Source of the DNA: Azonexaceae bacterium
GTDB lineage: Bacteria; Pseudomonadota; Gammaproteobacteria; Burkholderiales; Rhodocyclaceae
Direction: 5' to 3'
Assembly (NCBI GenBank): GCA_009469665.1
Contig: SSTB01000122.1
Coordinates: forward strand, 1 to 17,309
Length of the DNA stretch: 17,309 nt
The translations under genes were made by a program, and so were the position numbers. The notes below the pieces were generated by a model that searched no databases, was not told the DNA's origin, and saw only the letters and a list, made by a program, of their open reading frames with translations. Shown here one piece after another: positions 10,750 through 17,309 of the stretch (position 1 is the stretch's first letter; the number at the start of each line of letters is the position of its first letter).

Positions 10750-13083
10750 ATGATTGCCCAGCGCCTCTTGCTCCTTGCCCTCGCCATCGCGGCGGCCATC
10801 GTTCCCCTCGCCGTCCTGGCGGATCCCCCAGGCCGGGTCGGGCGGGTTTCCCTGCTGGAGGGCCAGGCGCTGCTGCGCCTGGACAGGCAGGACGCCGGCC
10901 AGGCCGCCAGTCTCAACTGGCCCATTGCCGGCGGGGCCATCCTCGATACCGACCCGGGCAGCCGGGCCGAGATCTGGGTTGGTTCCACCACCCTCCGCCT
11001 GGGCAGCCAGACCCGGGTCGAATTTTCCACCCTGGACGACGAGCACGTCGTCCTCAACCAGGGCCAGGGCGCGCTCTCCATCACCCTGCGAGACACCGAA
11101 CAAGCGGCCGAAACCGAAGCCTACACGCCCAACGGCCGCATCCGCTTCGACGGCCCGGGCCGCTACCGCATCGACGTCGGCGATGGCCGCACCAATGTCA
11201 CGGTCCACAGCGGCAGCGCCACTGTCAGCGGACGCGACCGCAGCGTCCCGGTGAGCGCCGGCCGGGCAGCGAGCATCGATCCCGAAGGCCGCACCGCCCT
11301 CTATGCCGAAGGGTTGCGCGACAGTCTCGACGACTGGTCCGCCAGCCGCGACGCCGCCAGCACGGCCTCCGCCGCGGTACGCCACGTCTCACCCCAGATG
11401 ACCGGCTACGCCGATCTGGACGCCTACGGCGACTGGTCCACCCTCGCCGACTACGGCACCGTCTGGTATCCCCGGGGCCTGAGCGCCGGCTGGGCGCCCT
11501 ACCGCCATGGCCGCTGGACCTGGGTCTCCCCCTGGGGCTGGACCTGGATCGACGAAGCCCCTTGGGGTTTCGCCCCCTTCCACTACGGGCGCTGGCTGCT
11601 GGTGCGTGGCCGTTGGGCCTGGATTCCCGGCAGCTACGTCGCCCGGCCCGTCTATGCCCCCGCCCTGGTGGCCTGGATGGGCGACCCCGGCTGGAGCGTG
11701 AGCCTGGTCGGCGGGCCGGCGGTGGGCTGGTTCCCCCTGGCGCCGCGGGAAGTCTACGTACCCTCCTACCGCTACAGCCCTGGCTATCTGCACCGCCTCA
11801 ACATCGTCCACGTGCGCCACGGCGACCAAATCGATCGTGCCGCCAGAGACCACCACCGGCGCGACTTCGCCTACCGCCACCGACCCGAAGCCGTCACCGT
11901 CGTTGCGGCCACCACCTTGAGTTCAGGGCGGCCAATCGACGGGCGCGGCTCGCGGCCCCCCAGCGTCCGTGATCTTCGCGATGCGCCGGTCTCCTCCGGA
12001 ACGCCTTCTGCCGGCTGGGTCGCCCCGCCCGACTCTCGCCGTCGCCCGCCCGGTCCCAACGGGGATCCCCCCCGTTCTGGCGAGCGGGGCGGATCGGGAT
12101 GGACCGAAGATCACCATCGTCCCACCCTCCCGCAGGACCGCAGCACCCCCGCCGGGGGAGACGAATCCCGCGATCGCGGACGCAGCGTAGACCCGGGCAG
12201 GCACAGGCCGGGCCCCACACCCGCGCCGACCGGCTCCCCGGACGTTCCACCGGCCAGTTCAGCGACCCAGACGACTCCGACGCCCGCCCCCTCGCCCAAG
12301 GACACATTGCGTCAGGCTGACCCCCGGCGACCCGAACCTCCCGCAGCGACCCGCAACGGCCCGCCGCCGCAGAGCGGCCCCCGCCCGGCCGCTCCTGCTC
12401 CTGCTCCTGCCCCGGCGCCCGCTGCTGCACCTTCAGCCGTACCCGCAAGCACGCCGCCTGCCGCTCCGGCGCCCGCGCCCTCGCTGCCGCCGGTAGCGCC
12501 GGTCCGCCCGGTCATGCCGCCGCAGCCCGTTCCGCCGACAGCGCCCGTAGAACGCCCTCTCCCCCGGCCCGAGCCTCCCACGGCGAGGCCCGAGGCGCCC
12601 GGCCGGCACGAAGGCGGTGCTCCGACCCCGGCCGCCCGAGTTGCTCCGATGCCCCTGCCGGGCCCTTCTTCCCTGCCGGGCCCTTCTTCCCTGCCGGGCC
12701 CCGCCCCCGCGCCGGTCCAGGCCCCCAGCCCGCAACCCCAGGCCGCGCCGCTCGCCCCGCCGGCCCCCCGCATGCCCCAGGTGGACGCGGCCCCACGCCA
12801 AGCCGCGCCGGAAGTGCAAGCAAGACCCTGGCGCTCGACCGGCGACGGCCCCTCTGCCGCAGAACCCCCACGATCGGTTCGGGCCTTCCCCAATCCGAGC
12901 GAGCATTCCGCCCGCCCCGCGCCGTCTGAACCGCCCAGAGTGAGAGAGCCGGTCGCCCCCGCCCCGGCCGCCGCTCCTGCGCCCGCCCCCCGCCGCGAGG
13001 AAGTCAGACCCCCCGAGCCGCGGCCGGCGCCCGCCGAGAAGCGGTCCCAAGGAGGCAAGGACAAGGGGCCCGGCGAGCGCTAG
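10750..13083 (+). CDS. Exported FecR-domain / DUF6600-type protein with long proline-rich tail
   Basis: A 777-residue protein. Residues 1-24 form a signal peptide (LLLLALAIAAAIVPLAVLA, cleavage before DPP). About 30-130 is a FecR-like beta domain (GAILDTDPGSRAEIWVGSTT, then LGSQTRVEF). About 218-335 is a Trp/Gly/Tyr-rich region with 15 tryptophans (for example WVSPWGWTWIDEAPWGF and HYGRW), as in DUF6600 proteins. From about 410 to the end it is Pro/Ala/Arg-rich and low complexity, with an 18-bp tandem repeat. It lies alone on the plus strand. FecR domains here are not linked to a sigma factor or TonB receptor, so iron signalling is not supported. Function unknown; probably a periplasmic or envelope-associated protein. 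Confidence 0.88.
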   Translation: MIAQRLLLLALAIAAAIVPLAVLADPPGRVGRVSLLEGQALLRLDRQDAGQAASLNWPIAGGAILDTDPGSRAEIWVGSTTLRLGSQTRVEFSTLDDEHVVLNQGQGALSITLRDTEQAAETEAYTPNGRIRFDGPGRYRIDVGDGRTNVTVHSGSATVSGRDRSVPVSAGRAASIDPEGRTALYAEGLRDSLDDWSASRDAASTASAAVRHVSPQMTGYADLDAYGDWSTLADYGTVWYPRGLSAGWAPYRHGRWTWVSPWGWTWIDEAPWGFAPFHYGRWLLVRGRWAWIPGSYVARPVYAPALVAWMGDPGWSVSLVGGPAVGWFPLAPREVYVPSYRYSPGYLHRLNIVHVRHGDQIDRAARDHHRRDFAYRHRPEAVTVVAATTLSSGRPIDGRGSRPPSVRDLRDAPVSSGTPSAGWVAPPDSRRRPPGPNGDPPRSGERGGSGWTEDHHRPTLPQDRSTPAGGDESRDRGRSVDPGRHRPGPTPAPTGSPDVPPASSATQTTPTPAPSPKDTLRQADPRRPEPPAATRNGPPPQSGPRPAAPAPAPAPAPAAAPSAVPASTPPAAPAPAPSLPPVAPVRPVMPPQPVPPTAPVERPLPRPEPPTARPEAPGRHEGGAPTPAARVAPMPLPGPSSLPGPSSLPGPAPAPVQAPSPQPQAAPLAPPAPRMPQVDAAPRQAAPEVQARPWRSTGDGPSAAEPPRSVRAFPNPSEHSARPAPSEPPRVREPVAPAPAAAPAPAPRREEVRPPEPRPAPAEKRSQGGKDKGPGER
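12655..12700 (+). repeat. 18-bp in-frame tandem repeat in the proline-rich tail
   Basis: The unit CTGCCGGGCCCTTCTTCC occurs twice exactly (12655-12672, 12673-12690), followed by the first 10 bases of a third copy. It encodes LPGPSS-LPGPSS-LPG. A second short repeat, GCTCCT three times, encodes Ala-Pro at 12391-12408. Perfect DNA identity suggests recent slippage. Confidence 0.9.
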
Positions 13084-13104
13084 ACCGGTTTGCCTGGATG
13101 CCGA

Positions 13105-13123
13105 GGCGCGCTGATTGCGCGCC
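13105..13123. terminator. GC-rich hairpin between convergent genes
   Basis: GGCGCGC and GCGCGCC form a perfect 7-bp stem around TGATT, midway between the plus-strand gene ending at 13083 and the minus-strand gene ending at 13187. A bidirectional terminator is plausible from the position, but there is no T-run on either side. Confidence 0.45.
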
Positions 13124-13186
13124 CGTCACGGCAGGAGGCTCGATCCGACATGACCGACGATCAGCGGCCGGCCAGGATTTTCCGGG

Positions 13187-13777
13187 TCAGCGGCCGTCCA
13201 GGAACTGGACGAGGGTTTCCACCAGGGTGGCGGGAGGAGTGGCGTAGGGAAAGCGCTTGAGGAAGCGGCCGTCCGGGCCGATCAGGTAGAGTCCGGCCGA
13301 GTGATCGACGGCGTAGCGTCCCGAGGTATCGGCGGGATCCCGCACTTTTTCGTAGCGCACCTTGAAGTTGTCGGCGGCCCGGCGGACCAGGAGGGGCGTC
13401 CCGGTCAGGCCGACGATGCGGGGATTGAAGAAGCTGGTGTAGTTCTTGAGCACGGCACCGGTGTCGCGTTCCGGATCCACAGTGATGAAGAGGGCTTGGA
13501 CCTTGTCGGCCCGAGCCCCCAGGCCGTCTAGAACGGCCCCCATTTCGACCAGACTGGTGGGGCAGACGTCGGGGCAGGCCGTGTAACCGAAGGCGATCAA
13601 CTGGAAGCGACCCCGAAAATCCTCACTGCTTACCGCCCGCCCGTTGGGGTCCTGCAGGAGATAGCGCGGAACGATTTCCTCCGGCGCCCCGCTACCGGAA
13701 CGATGGCCGGTCTGGGCCGCCGCCGGTAGCCCGCAGCCGATCGCTAGGAGGAGGCCGAGGGCGGTGCGGCGCTTCAC
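13187..13777 (-). CDS. SCO1/SenC/PrrC-family copper chaperone
   Basis: A 196-residue thioredoxin-fold protein. It has the family's copper-binding CxxxC (Cys68 and Cys72 in YTACPDVCPTSL) and the distant His159 in AVDHSAGLYLI, plus the ITVDPERDT segment. The N-terminus is a hydrophobic signal or anchor (TALGLLLAIGCGLPAAA); Cys15 could be a lipobox cysteine. SCO proteins deliver copper to or reduce the CuA site of cytochrome oxidase, and some act in redox sensing. No oxidase genes are in the window. The start is GTG at 13777, chosen because it overlaps the upstream stop as GTGA and places the signal peptide correctly; an upstream ATG extension (to 13855) lacks such features. Confidence 0.95.
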   Translation of the reverse strand: MKRRTALGLLLAIGCGLPAAAQTGHRSGSGAPEEIVPRYLLQDPNGRAVSSEDFRGRFQLIAFGYTACPDVCPTSLVEMGAVLDGLGARADKVQALFITVDPERDTGAVLKNYTSFFNPRIVGLTGTPLLVRRAADNFKVRYEKVRDPADTSGRYAVDHSAGLYLIGPDGRFLKRFPYATPPATLVETLVQFLDGR

Positions 13778-14112
13778 GGCTGACGGGGAAAGGCGGCATT
13801 CAGGGCTGCTTCGGCCTGATCCAGCGCCTGACTGAGTGTCTTGCCGTCCAGGCAACTACCCTTTTGGCCCTGCGCGAGGTAGGCGTCCTGGGTGGCCTTT
13901 TCGAATATCTCGCCATAGTCGCGCATCTTCGGGGCGCCGGTCGTAACCGCGTTGCGGGCGCGGCTGCCCAGGGCGGGCTGCCGGCAGGCCAAGGCGACGC
14001 CATTGATGCGGCCCAGCTCTTCCAGGGCGGCGAGGGCTGCGGGCTCCACCGCCTGGGCGGCGGGCAGGAAGGCGAGGAGTGCGGCGAGAGCGGCAAGGGA
14101 GCGAGGGTTCAT
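13774..14112 (-). CDS. Small exported two-cysteine protein, uncharacterised, coupled to SCO
   Basis: A 112-residue protein with a clear signal peptide (MNPRSLAALAALLAFLPAAQA, cleavage before VEP). The mature part is about 91 residues, helical and alanine-rich, with only two cysteines: Cys43 (ALACRQP) and Cys87 (KGSCLDG). They could form a disulfide or bind metal. I do not recognise a named family, though the RDYGEIFEKATQDAYLAQ stretch looks conserved-domain-like. Its stop overlaps the SCO GTG by 4 bp, so it is co-translated and may share a redox or copper role. An in-frame ATG at 14154 would add 14 residues but weaken the signal peptide. Confidence 0.85.
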   Translation of the reverse strand: MNPRSLAALAALLAFLPAAQAVEPAALAALEELGRINGVALACRQPALGSRARNAVTTGAPKMRDYGEIFEKATQDAYLAQGQKGSCLDGKTLSQALDQAEAALNAAFPRQP

Positions 14113-14166
14113 AGTTGGACGCGCGGAAAGGTGACGGCGATGACAAGGAGGCATGGCACGCGAAGG

Positions 14167-14172
14167 ATTATA
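14167..14172 (-). promoter_or_regulatory. Perfect TATAAT -10 upstream of the two-cysteine/SCO operon
   Basis: TATAAT reads on the minus strand in the 92-bp gap between the BtuF-type gene and the small exported gene, giving a leader of about 48 nt. No good -35 is found at 16-18 bp (GAGCCC), so activation by a regulator or chance occurrence is possible. Confidence 0.45.
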
Positions 14173-14204
14173 GCCGGCGCCCGAGAAGGGGCTCTTCGCG
14201 TGGA

Positions 14205-15086
14205 TCAAAAGCGCGAACGCTTTGCCCGAGCCTCGTCCAGGGCCTTGCACAGGCGCTCGGCGCCGTCCAGAAGCCTGGGGGTATGGCGCTGCACGAGGTC
14301 CGGCGGGATGGACACCAGATTGCCCCGCCGGGCAGCGGTGAGCCGCGGCCAACGCTTCCATCCGCTGAGGGCCTCGGAGCGCTCCTCGGCGCTAAGGGAG
14401 GCGATGATGACCTCCGGATCGGCGGCCAGCACCGCCTCGACGCTGACCGCCGGCGCGACCGCCTCCAGGCTGGCGAAGACATTGCGGCCGCCACACAGCT
14501 GGATGAGGTCGGAAATGATCTGGCGCCCACCCACGGTGATGAGGGGAGCATCCCAGATCTGGTAGAAGACCCGCACCGGGGCCTTGTCGCGCTGAGCGGC
14601 GGCCAGGGCGGCGAGACGCGCCCGATACGCTGCGGCGGCCTGCGCTGCCGCGGCCTCGCTGCCGGCCAAGAGACCCAGGCGCTCGATCTGGTCGGCCACG
14701 TCGTCCAGGCGGCGCGGCTCGACGACGAAGACCGGCACCCCAAGACTGCGCAGGCGGGCGATCTGCCCGGCCGGGTTGCCGCTCTGCCAGGCGAGGACGA
14801 GATCGGGCTTCAAGGCGGCCACCACCTCCAGGTCCACCCGGCCGGCGTCGCCCAACCGGGGCACGGCCCTCGCCTGCGGGGGGTAGTCGCTATGGCTCAC
14901 GGTGCCGACTAGGCGCTCACCGGCCCCTGCGGCAAACAGGGTCTCGGCCAGATGGGGCGCCAGGGCCACGATGCGGCGGGCTGGTGCCGCAAGGCGCAGG
15001 GTATTGCCCGCGTCGTCCCTCAGCACGACCTCGGCCCGGGCTGGCAGGGCAAGCGCGACGGCCAGGGCAAAAAGCCAGGATTTCAT
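14205..15086 (-). CDS. btuF: Periplasmic cobalamin-binding protein, BtuF type
   Basis: A 293-residue protein with a signal peptide (KSWLFALAVALALPARA, cleavage about residue 18) and the two-lobe helical-backbone metal-receptor fold. Motifs shared with E. coli BtuF are SDYPPQA (66-72), ALKPDLVLAW (91-100) followed by GNPAGQIA, LCGGRNVF, and the C-terminal PRLLDGAERLCKAL. It would deliver vitamin B12 or a corrinoid to a BtuCD ABC importer, but no permease or ATPase gene is adjacent in the window. The ATG at 15086 overlaps the upstream response-regulator stop by 4 bp. Siderophore binding is a less likely alternative. Confidence 0.9.
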   Translation of the reverse strand: MKSWLFALAVALALPARAEVVLRDDAGNTLRLAAPARRIVALAPHLAETLFAAGAGERLVGTVSHSDYPPQARAVPRLGDAGRVDLEVVAALKPDLVLAWQSGNPAGQIARLRSLGVPVFVVEPRRLDDVADQIERLGLLAGSEAAAAQAAAAYRARLAALAAAQRDKAPVRVFYQIWDAPLITVGGRQIISDLIQLCGGRNVFASLEAVAPAVSVEAVLAADPEVIIASLSAEERSEALSGWKRWPRLTAARRGNLVSIPPDLVQRHTPRLLDGAERLCKALDEARAKRSRF

Positions 15087-16444
15087 GCGGCGGAACTTGC
15101 TCCGGCCGGCGGCTCGTGGTGGATACGCTCCAGGGCCACCTGGCGCTGGATTTCGCGCAGATCGGCGTCGCGGCCGTGCAGGGCGTAGGCCTTGCGCAGC
15201 AAGGCAAACACCTTTTTTGCCTCTGGCCCGGCCATCAGGCTGCGCGCCTGACGCTCAGCCAGTTCGGCGTCGGCCCCGGCCAGGGCCGCCCGCAGCACGT
15301 CGATGCGGGTGTCGGTGGGCAGCTCGGTGTCGAGAAGGGCCGGGCGCAGGCCGGCGAGGCGCGGTGCACCGCGCTCCGGCGAGGTGAGCGCCAGGAGGGC
15401 GACGTAGCTCGCCTGCAAAGCCAGGTCGAAGCCCTTGACGTCGCTTTCACGCAGGCTGAGCAGCAGCTTTTCCGCCGCGATGCCGTCGCCTGCGGCCACT
15501 TGACTGCGAGCCAGGGCAAGCTGGTCGGCCGGCGATACGGCGCCCGGCATGCTGTCGTTGGCGATGACGTCGGCCAGCGCCGCCCGGGCCGCCTCGGCGT
15601 CGCCGTTCAGGGTGGCAGCCTCGGCCAGGAGCCGCTTGCGCAGGAAATTGCGCGGCGTCTTGCGGGCCACTTCGTCGAGCACTTTCTGGGCCTCGGCATG
15701 CTCCCCCTGGGCCATGCATATGCTGGCCTTGAGGTCGGCCGCGTCGAAGTAACTGGGTGTCCCGGCAACCACTTGCTCAATTTCCGCCCGGGCCTCCACA
15801 TGGCGGTTCTGGCGATGGAGCGAGCGGGCGACCCCCGCCCGGGCCCAGGGAAATTCATAGTCGGTGAGAATGTTGCGGTAGGCCGCTTCCGCCGCACTGG
15901 CGTTGCCGGAAGCGAGATGAGCCTCCGCCTCCTGACGCAGGATTTCGAAACGATAGGGGCGGCCGGCCTCGTCTTCCTTGTTGCGGGCCAGGACGGCCAG
16001 GGCGGCGGCGTAATCCTGGCGCCGCTTCTCGCGGTAATACCCGGCGAAAAATTTCTTCTTGGCCGAAATGCGATCGAGGCGCAGGAGCAGCTTGTCGGGC
16101 GAAAAGGGCTTGATGATGTAGTCGTCGGGCACCAGTTCCACGGCGGCGACCACCTGCTCATAGGCCTGTTCGCCTGTGACCATCATGAAGATGGTGTCGT
16201 CGGACAGCAGGCCGAAACGCCGCAATTCCTCCAGAAGCTGCTGACCCGAACGGCCGTCGCCCAGCATGTAGTCGCACAGGATCACGTCCGGCGTGTTGTT
16301 GCGGATGCGATAGAGGGCGTCCTGGTAATTGGAGGCGAATTCGACCGCGAAGGCCCCCACGCTCTGAGCGATGGTGCGCAGGCTCTCCCGGGCCAGGGGC
16401 TGGTCGTCGATGACCAGGAAGCGCTTGTTGGCGTAGGCGCTCAT
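15083..16444 (-). CDS. REC-TPR response regulator with canonical receiver
   Basis: A 453-residue protein. The receiver (about 6-125) has the full set: acidic pair Asp13-Asp14 (VIDDQP), phosphoacceptor Asp58 (ILCDYMLGDG), Thr90 (MVTGEQAY) and Lys112 (DDYIIKPF). The remainder (about 150-440) is alpha-helical TPR-like repeats such as EAEAHLASGNASAAEAAYRN. There is no DNA-binding domain. It is colinear with the protein at 8605-10299, sharing [13 protein letters not shown] and FPWAxxGxAxx[13 protein letters not shown] type blocks. The ATG at 16444 overlaps the kinase stop by one base, and its own stop overlaps the BtuF-type start by four, so the three genes form one operon. Confidence 0.94.
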   Translation of the reverse strand: MSAYANKRFLVIDDQPLARESLRTIAQSVGAFAVEFASNYQDALYRIRNNTPDVILCDYMLGDGRSGQQLLEELRRFGLLSDDTIFMMVTGEQAYEQVVAAVELVPDDYIIKPFSPDKLLLRLDRISAKKKFFAGYYREKRRQDYAAALAVLARNKEDEAGRPYRFEILRQEAEAHLASGNASAAEAAYRNILTDYEFPWARAGVARSLHRQNRHVEARAEIEQVVAGTPSYFDAADLKASICMAQGEHAEAQKVLDEVARKTPRNFLRKRLLAEAATLNGDAEAARAALADVIANDSMPGAVSPADQLALARSQVAAGDGIAAEKLLLSLRESDVKGFDLALQASYVALLALTSPERGAPRLAGLRPALLDTELPTDTRIDVLRAALAGADAELAERQARSLMAGPEAKKVFALLRKAYALHGRDADLREIQRQVALERIHHEPPAGASSAA

Positions 16445-17058
16445 CAGGGCAGGCGCAGTTCGAACACGGCCCCGCCCAGCCGGCCGCCGTTGGAAAGGAA
16501 GAGAGCCCCGCTCCGTCCCCGCCGGACGTGCAGGGCAGCCAGGCGTTCGCCTACCAGGAGCCCGGTACCCCCCGCCGTAGCGGTAGAAGGATCGGCAAAT
16601 CCGGGGCCATCATCCTCCACCCTCAGGACCAGCTCGCCCCCTTCCAGTACTGCGCTCAACTCGACCCGAGAGCGGGCGTGGCGTCCCGCGTTCTGCACGG
16701 CATTGTTGAGGATGTCACCCACTAGATCGCGGTCCAGGGGCCATTCATCCAGCACGGAACAGACGAGACCTAGACGGATGCCAGCCTGCTCCAGGTGTTT
16801 GGCCTGGGCGAGCTTCACCTCCTCGCACAGATCGGCCACTACCGTGGGCACGATGGCCAGGCTGGCGCCATGGCGCAAAAGCCGGTAGGTGGTCAGGGTA
16901 CGGGACAGGCGGCCCGCGGCGGCTTCGATGGCGTAACGCGCTTCACCCAAATCGATCCCGTGGGCCTTTTCCGCCGTGGCAATCATCGATTCGGCGACGA
17001 ATAACTGGTTCTTGGCATCATGGACGCCGGACGCCAGGATATCCAATAGTCGGTGCAT
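16444..17058 (-). CDS. Minimal sensor-less histidine kinase (HATPase_c protein)
   Basis: A 204-residue soluble protein with no signal peptide, membrane span or sensor domain. It has an H-box-like VHDAKNQLF with His13 very near the N-terminus, an N-box ILNNAVQNA (116-124), a G1-type VEDDGPGF (147-154) and a G2-like GGTGLLVGERLA (163-174). This is a two-helix DHp stub plus a GHKL ATPase domain. It presumably phosphorylates the overlapping REC-TPR partner, or is itself an anti-kinase or phosphatase. Input must come from another protein. The ATG at 17058 follows AGGAGACC; the SD-like GGGGAG further upstream lies in a stem. Confidence 0.9.
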   Translation of the reverse strand: MHRLLDILASGVHDAKNQLFVAESMIATAEKAHGIDLGEARYAIEAAAGRLSRTLTTYRLLRHGASLAIVPTVVADLCEEVKLAQAKHLEQAGIRLGLVCSVLDEWPLDRDLVGDILNNAVQNAGRHARSRVELSAVLEGGELVLRVEDDGPGFADPSTATAGGTGLLVGERLAALHVRRGRSGALFLSNGGRLGGAVFELRLP

Positions 17059-17065
17059 GGTCTCC

Positions 17066-17099
17066 TCTCCCCGTGGGGTCTTGCGCCCCGCGGGGGAGA
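17066..17099 (-). promoter_or_regulatory. Leader hairpin that can sequester the kinase ribosome binding site
   Basis: TCTCCCC and GGGGAGA form a 7-bp outer stem, with an inner 4-bp GGGG/CCCC stem and a 7-base loop. On the minus strand the 3' arm GGGGAGA lies eight bases before the ATG and abuts AGGAGA, so folding would hide SD-like purines. A simple translational-control structure is plausible. Confidence 0.45.
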
Positions 17100-17137
17100 A
17101 TACTCCGAGTCCGGCGCGGCGGGAATGCGCTCAGCGG

Positions 17138-17308
17138 CTATGAATTTTCAGGCGCGCCCGCGGGGCCTGCCCAGGGCTGAGCGATCAAGACGCCAAGCAC
17201 GATCAGCGCTAGGGTTGGCTTTGCGCCATCCGGACGCTGATACGCGCCCCGGTGTCGAGGCAGGCAATTTGACGCCTTAAGCCTCGCCCCGCGTCGGCAG
17301 CCAGTAGA
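17138..17308 (-). other. Right-edge region with an unassigned open frame
   Basis: The 251 bp after the kinase start (17059-17309) hold no gene I can name. One minus-strand frame is open from the edge to a TAG at 17138 (57 codons) and contains a hydrophobic run, LALIVLGVLIAQPWAG. A second minus-strand frame enters with LYWLPTRGEA and stops at 17277. The several overlapping open frames suggest either the end of an upstream gene, an intergenic repeat, or chance in GC-rich DNA. Confidence 0.25.
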
Positions 17309-17309
17309 G

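Noticed and set aside
12391..12700. Repeats considered as a CRISPR array
   Set aside because: They are contiguous, in-frame codon repeats without unique spacers, inside a coding region.
12312..13064. 250-codon glycine-rich minus-strand frame opposite the proline-rich tail
   Set aside because: Pro codons (CCN) read as Gly (NGG) on the other strand, so this is a low-complexity mirror of the tail.
14113..14204. Cobalamin riboswitch near the BtuF-type gene
   Set aside because: This gap is downstream of that gene, too short for the aptamer, and no B12-box-like sequence is seen; the gene's upstream side is overlapping CDS.

Overview
The window is high-GC bacterial chromosome. The first half holds a conserved housekeeping cluster, all on the minus strand, read in the order mnmG, rsmG, parA, parB, atpI, atpB, atpE, atpF, atpH, atpA, atpG. 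This layout (tRNA/rRNA modification genes, chromosome partition genes, then the F1Fo ATP synthase operon) and the protein sequences suggest a betaproteobacterium, most likely Rhodocyclales. Genus is an inference and cannot be fixed from the sequence alone.

Positions 1-8457: mnmG, rsmG, parA and parB are joined by three successive 4-bp ATGA stop/start overlaps. A 100-130 bp gap with a hairpin and a plausible sigma70 promoter separates parB from atpI. The ATP synthase genes follow in the standard order, and atpG is cut by the left edge. The c subunit has a proton-type Asp and the a subunit has the essential Arg.

Positions 8458-13083 (plus strand): a divergently transcribed REC-TPR response regulator lies next to mnmG. 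It is followed by a stop-proximal hairpin, a 181-bp imperfect palindrome that looks like an intergenic repeat element, and a large exported FecR/DUF6600-type protein with a very proline-rich tail.

Positions 13084-17309 (minus strand): two short operons. The downstream one is a small secreted two-cysteine protein overlapping a SCO1/SenC copper chaperone (GTGA overlap), with a perfect TATAAT hexamer upstream. The upstream one is a 204-residue sensor-less histidine kinase, a second REC-TPR response regulator and a BtuF-type cobalamin-binding protein, with 1-bp and 4-bp overlaps. Its leader can fold so that SD-like purines sit in a stem.

The most interesting theme is the pair of full-length REC-TPR paralogues about 5 kb apart on opposite strands. 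One is coupled to a minimal kinase and has a canonical receiver pocket. The other has no adjacent kinase and lacks one acidic-pocket residue. Together they suggest a phosphorelay whose output is protein-protein interaction rather than DNA binding. This is a hypothesis from architecture only.
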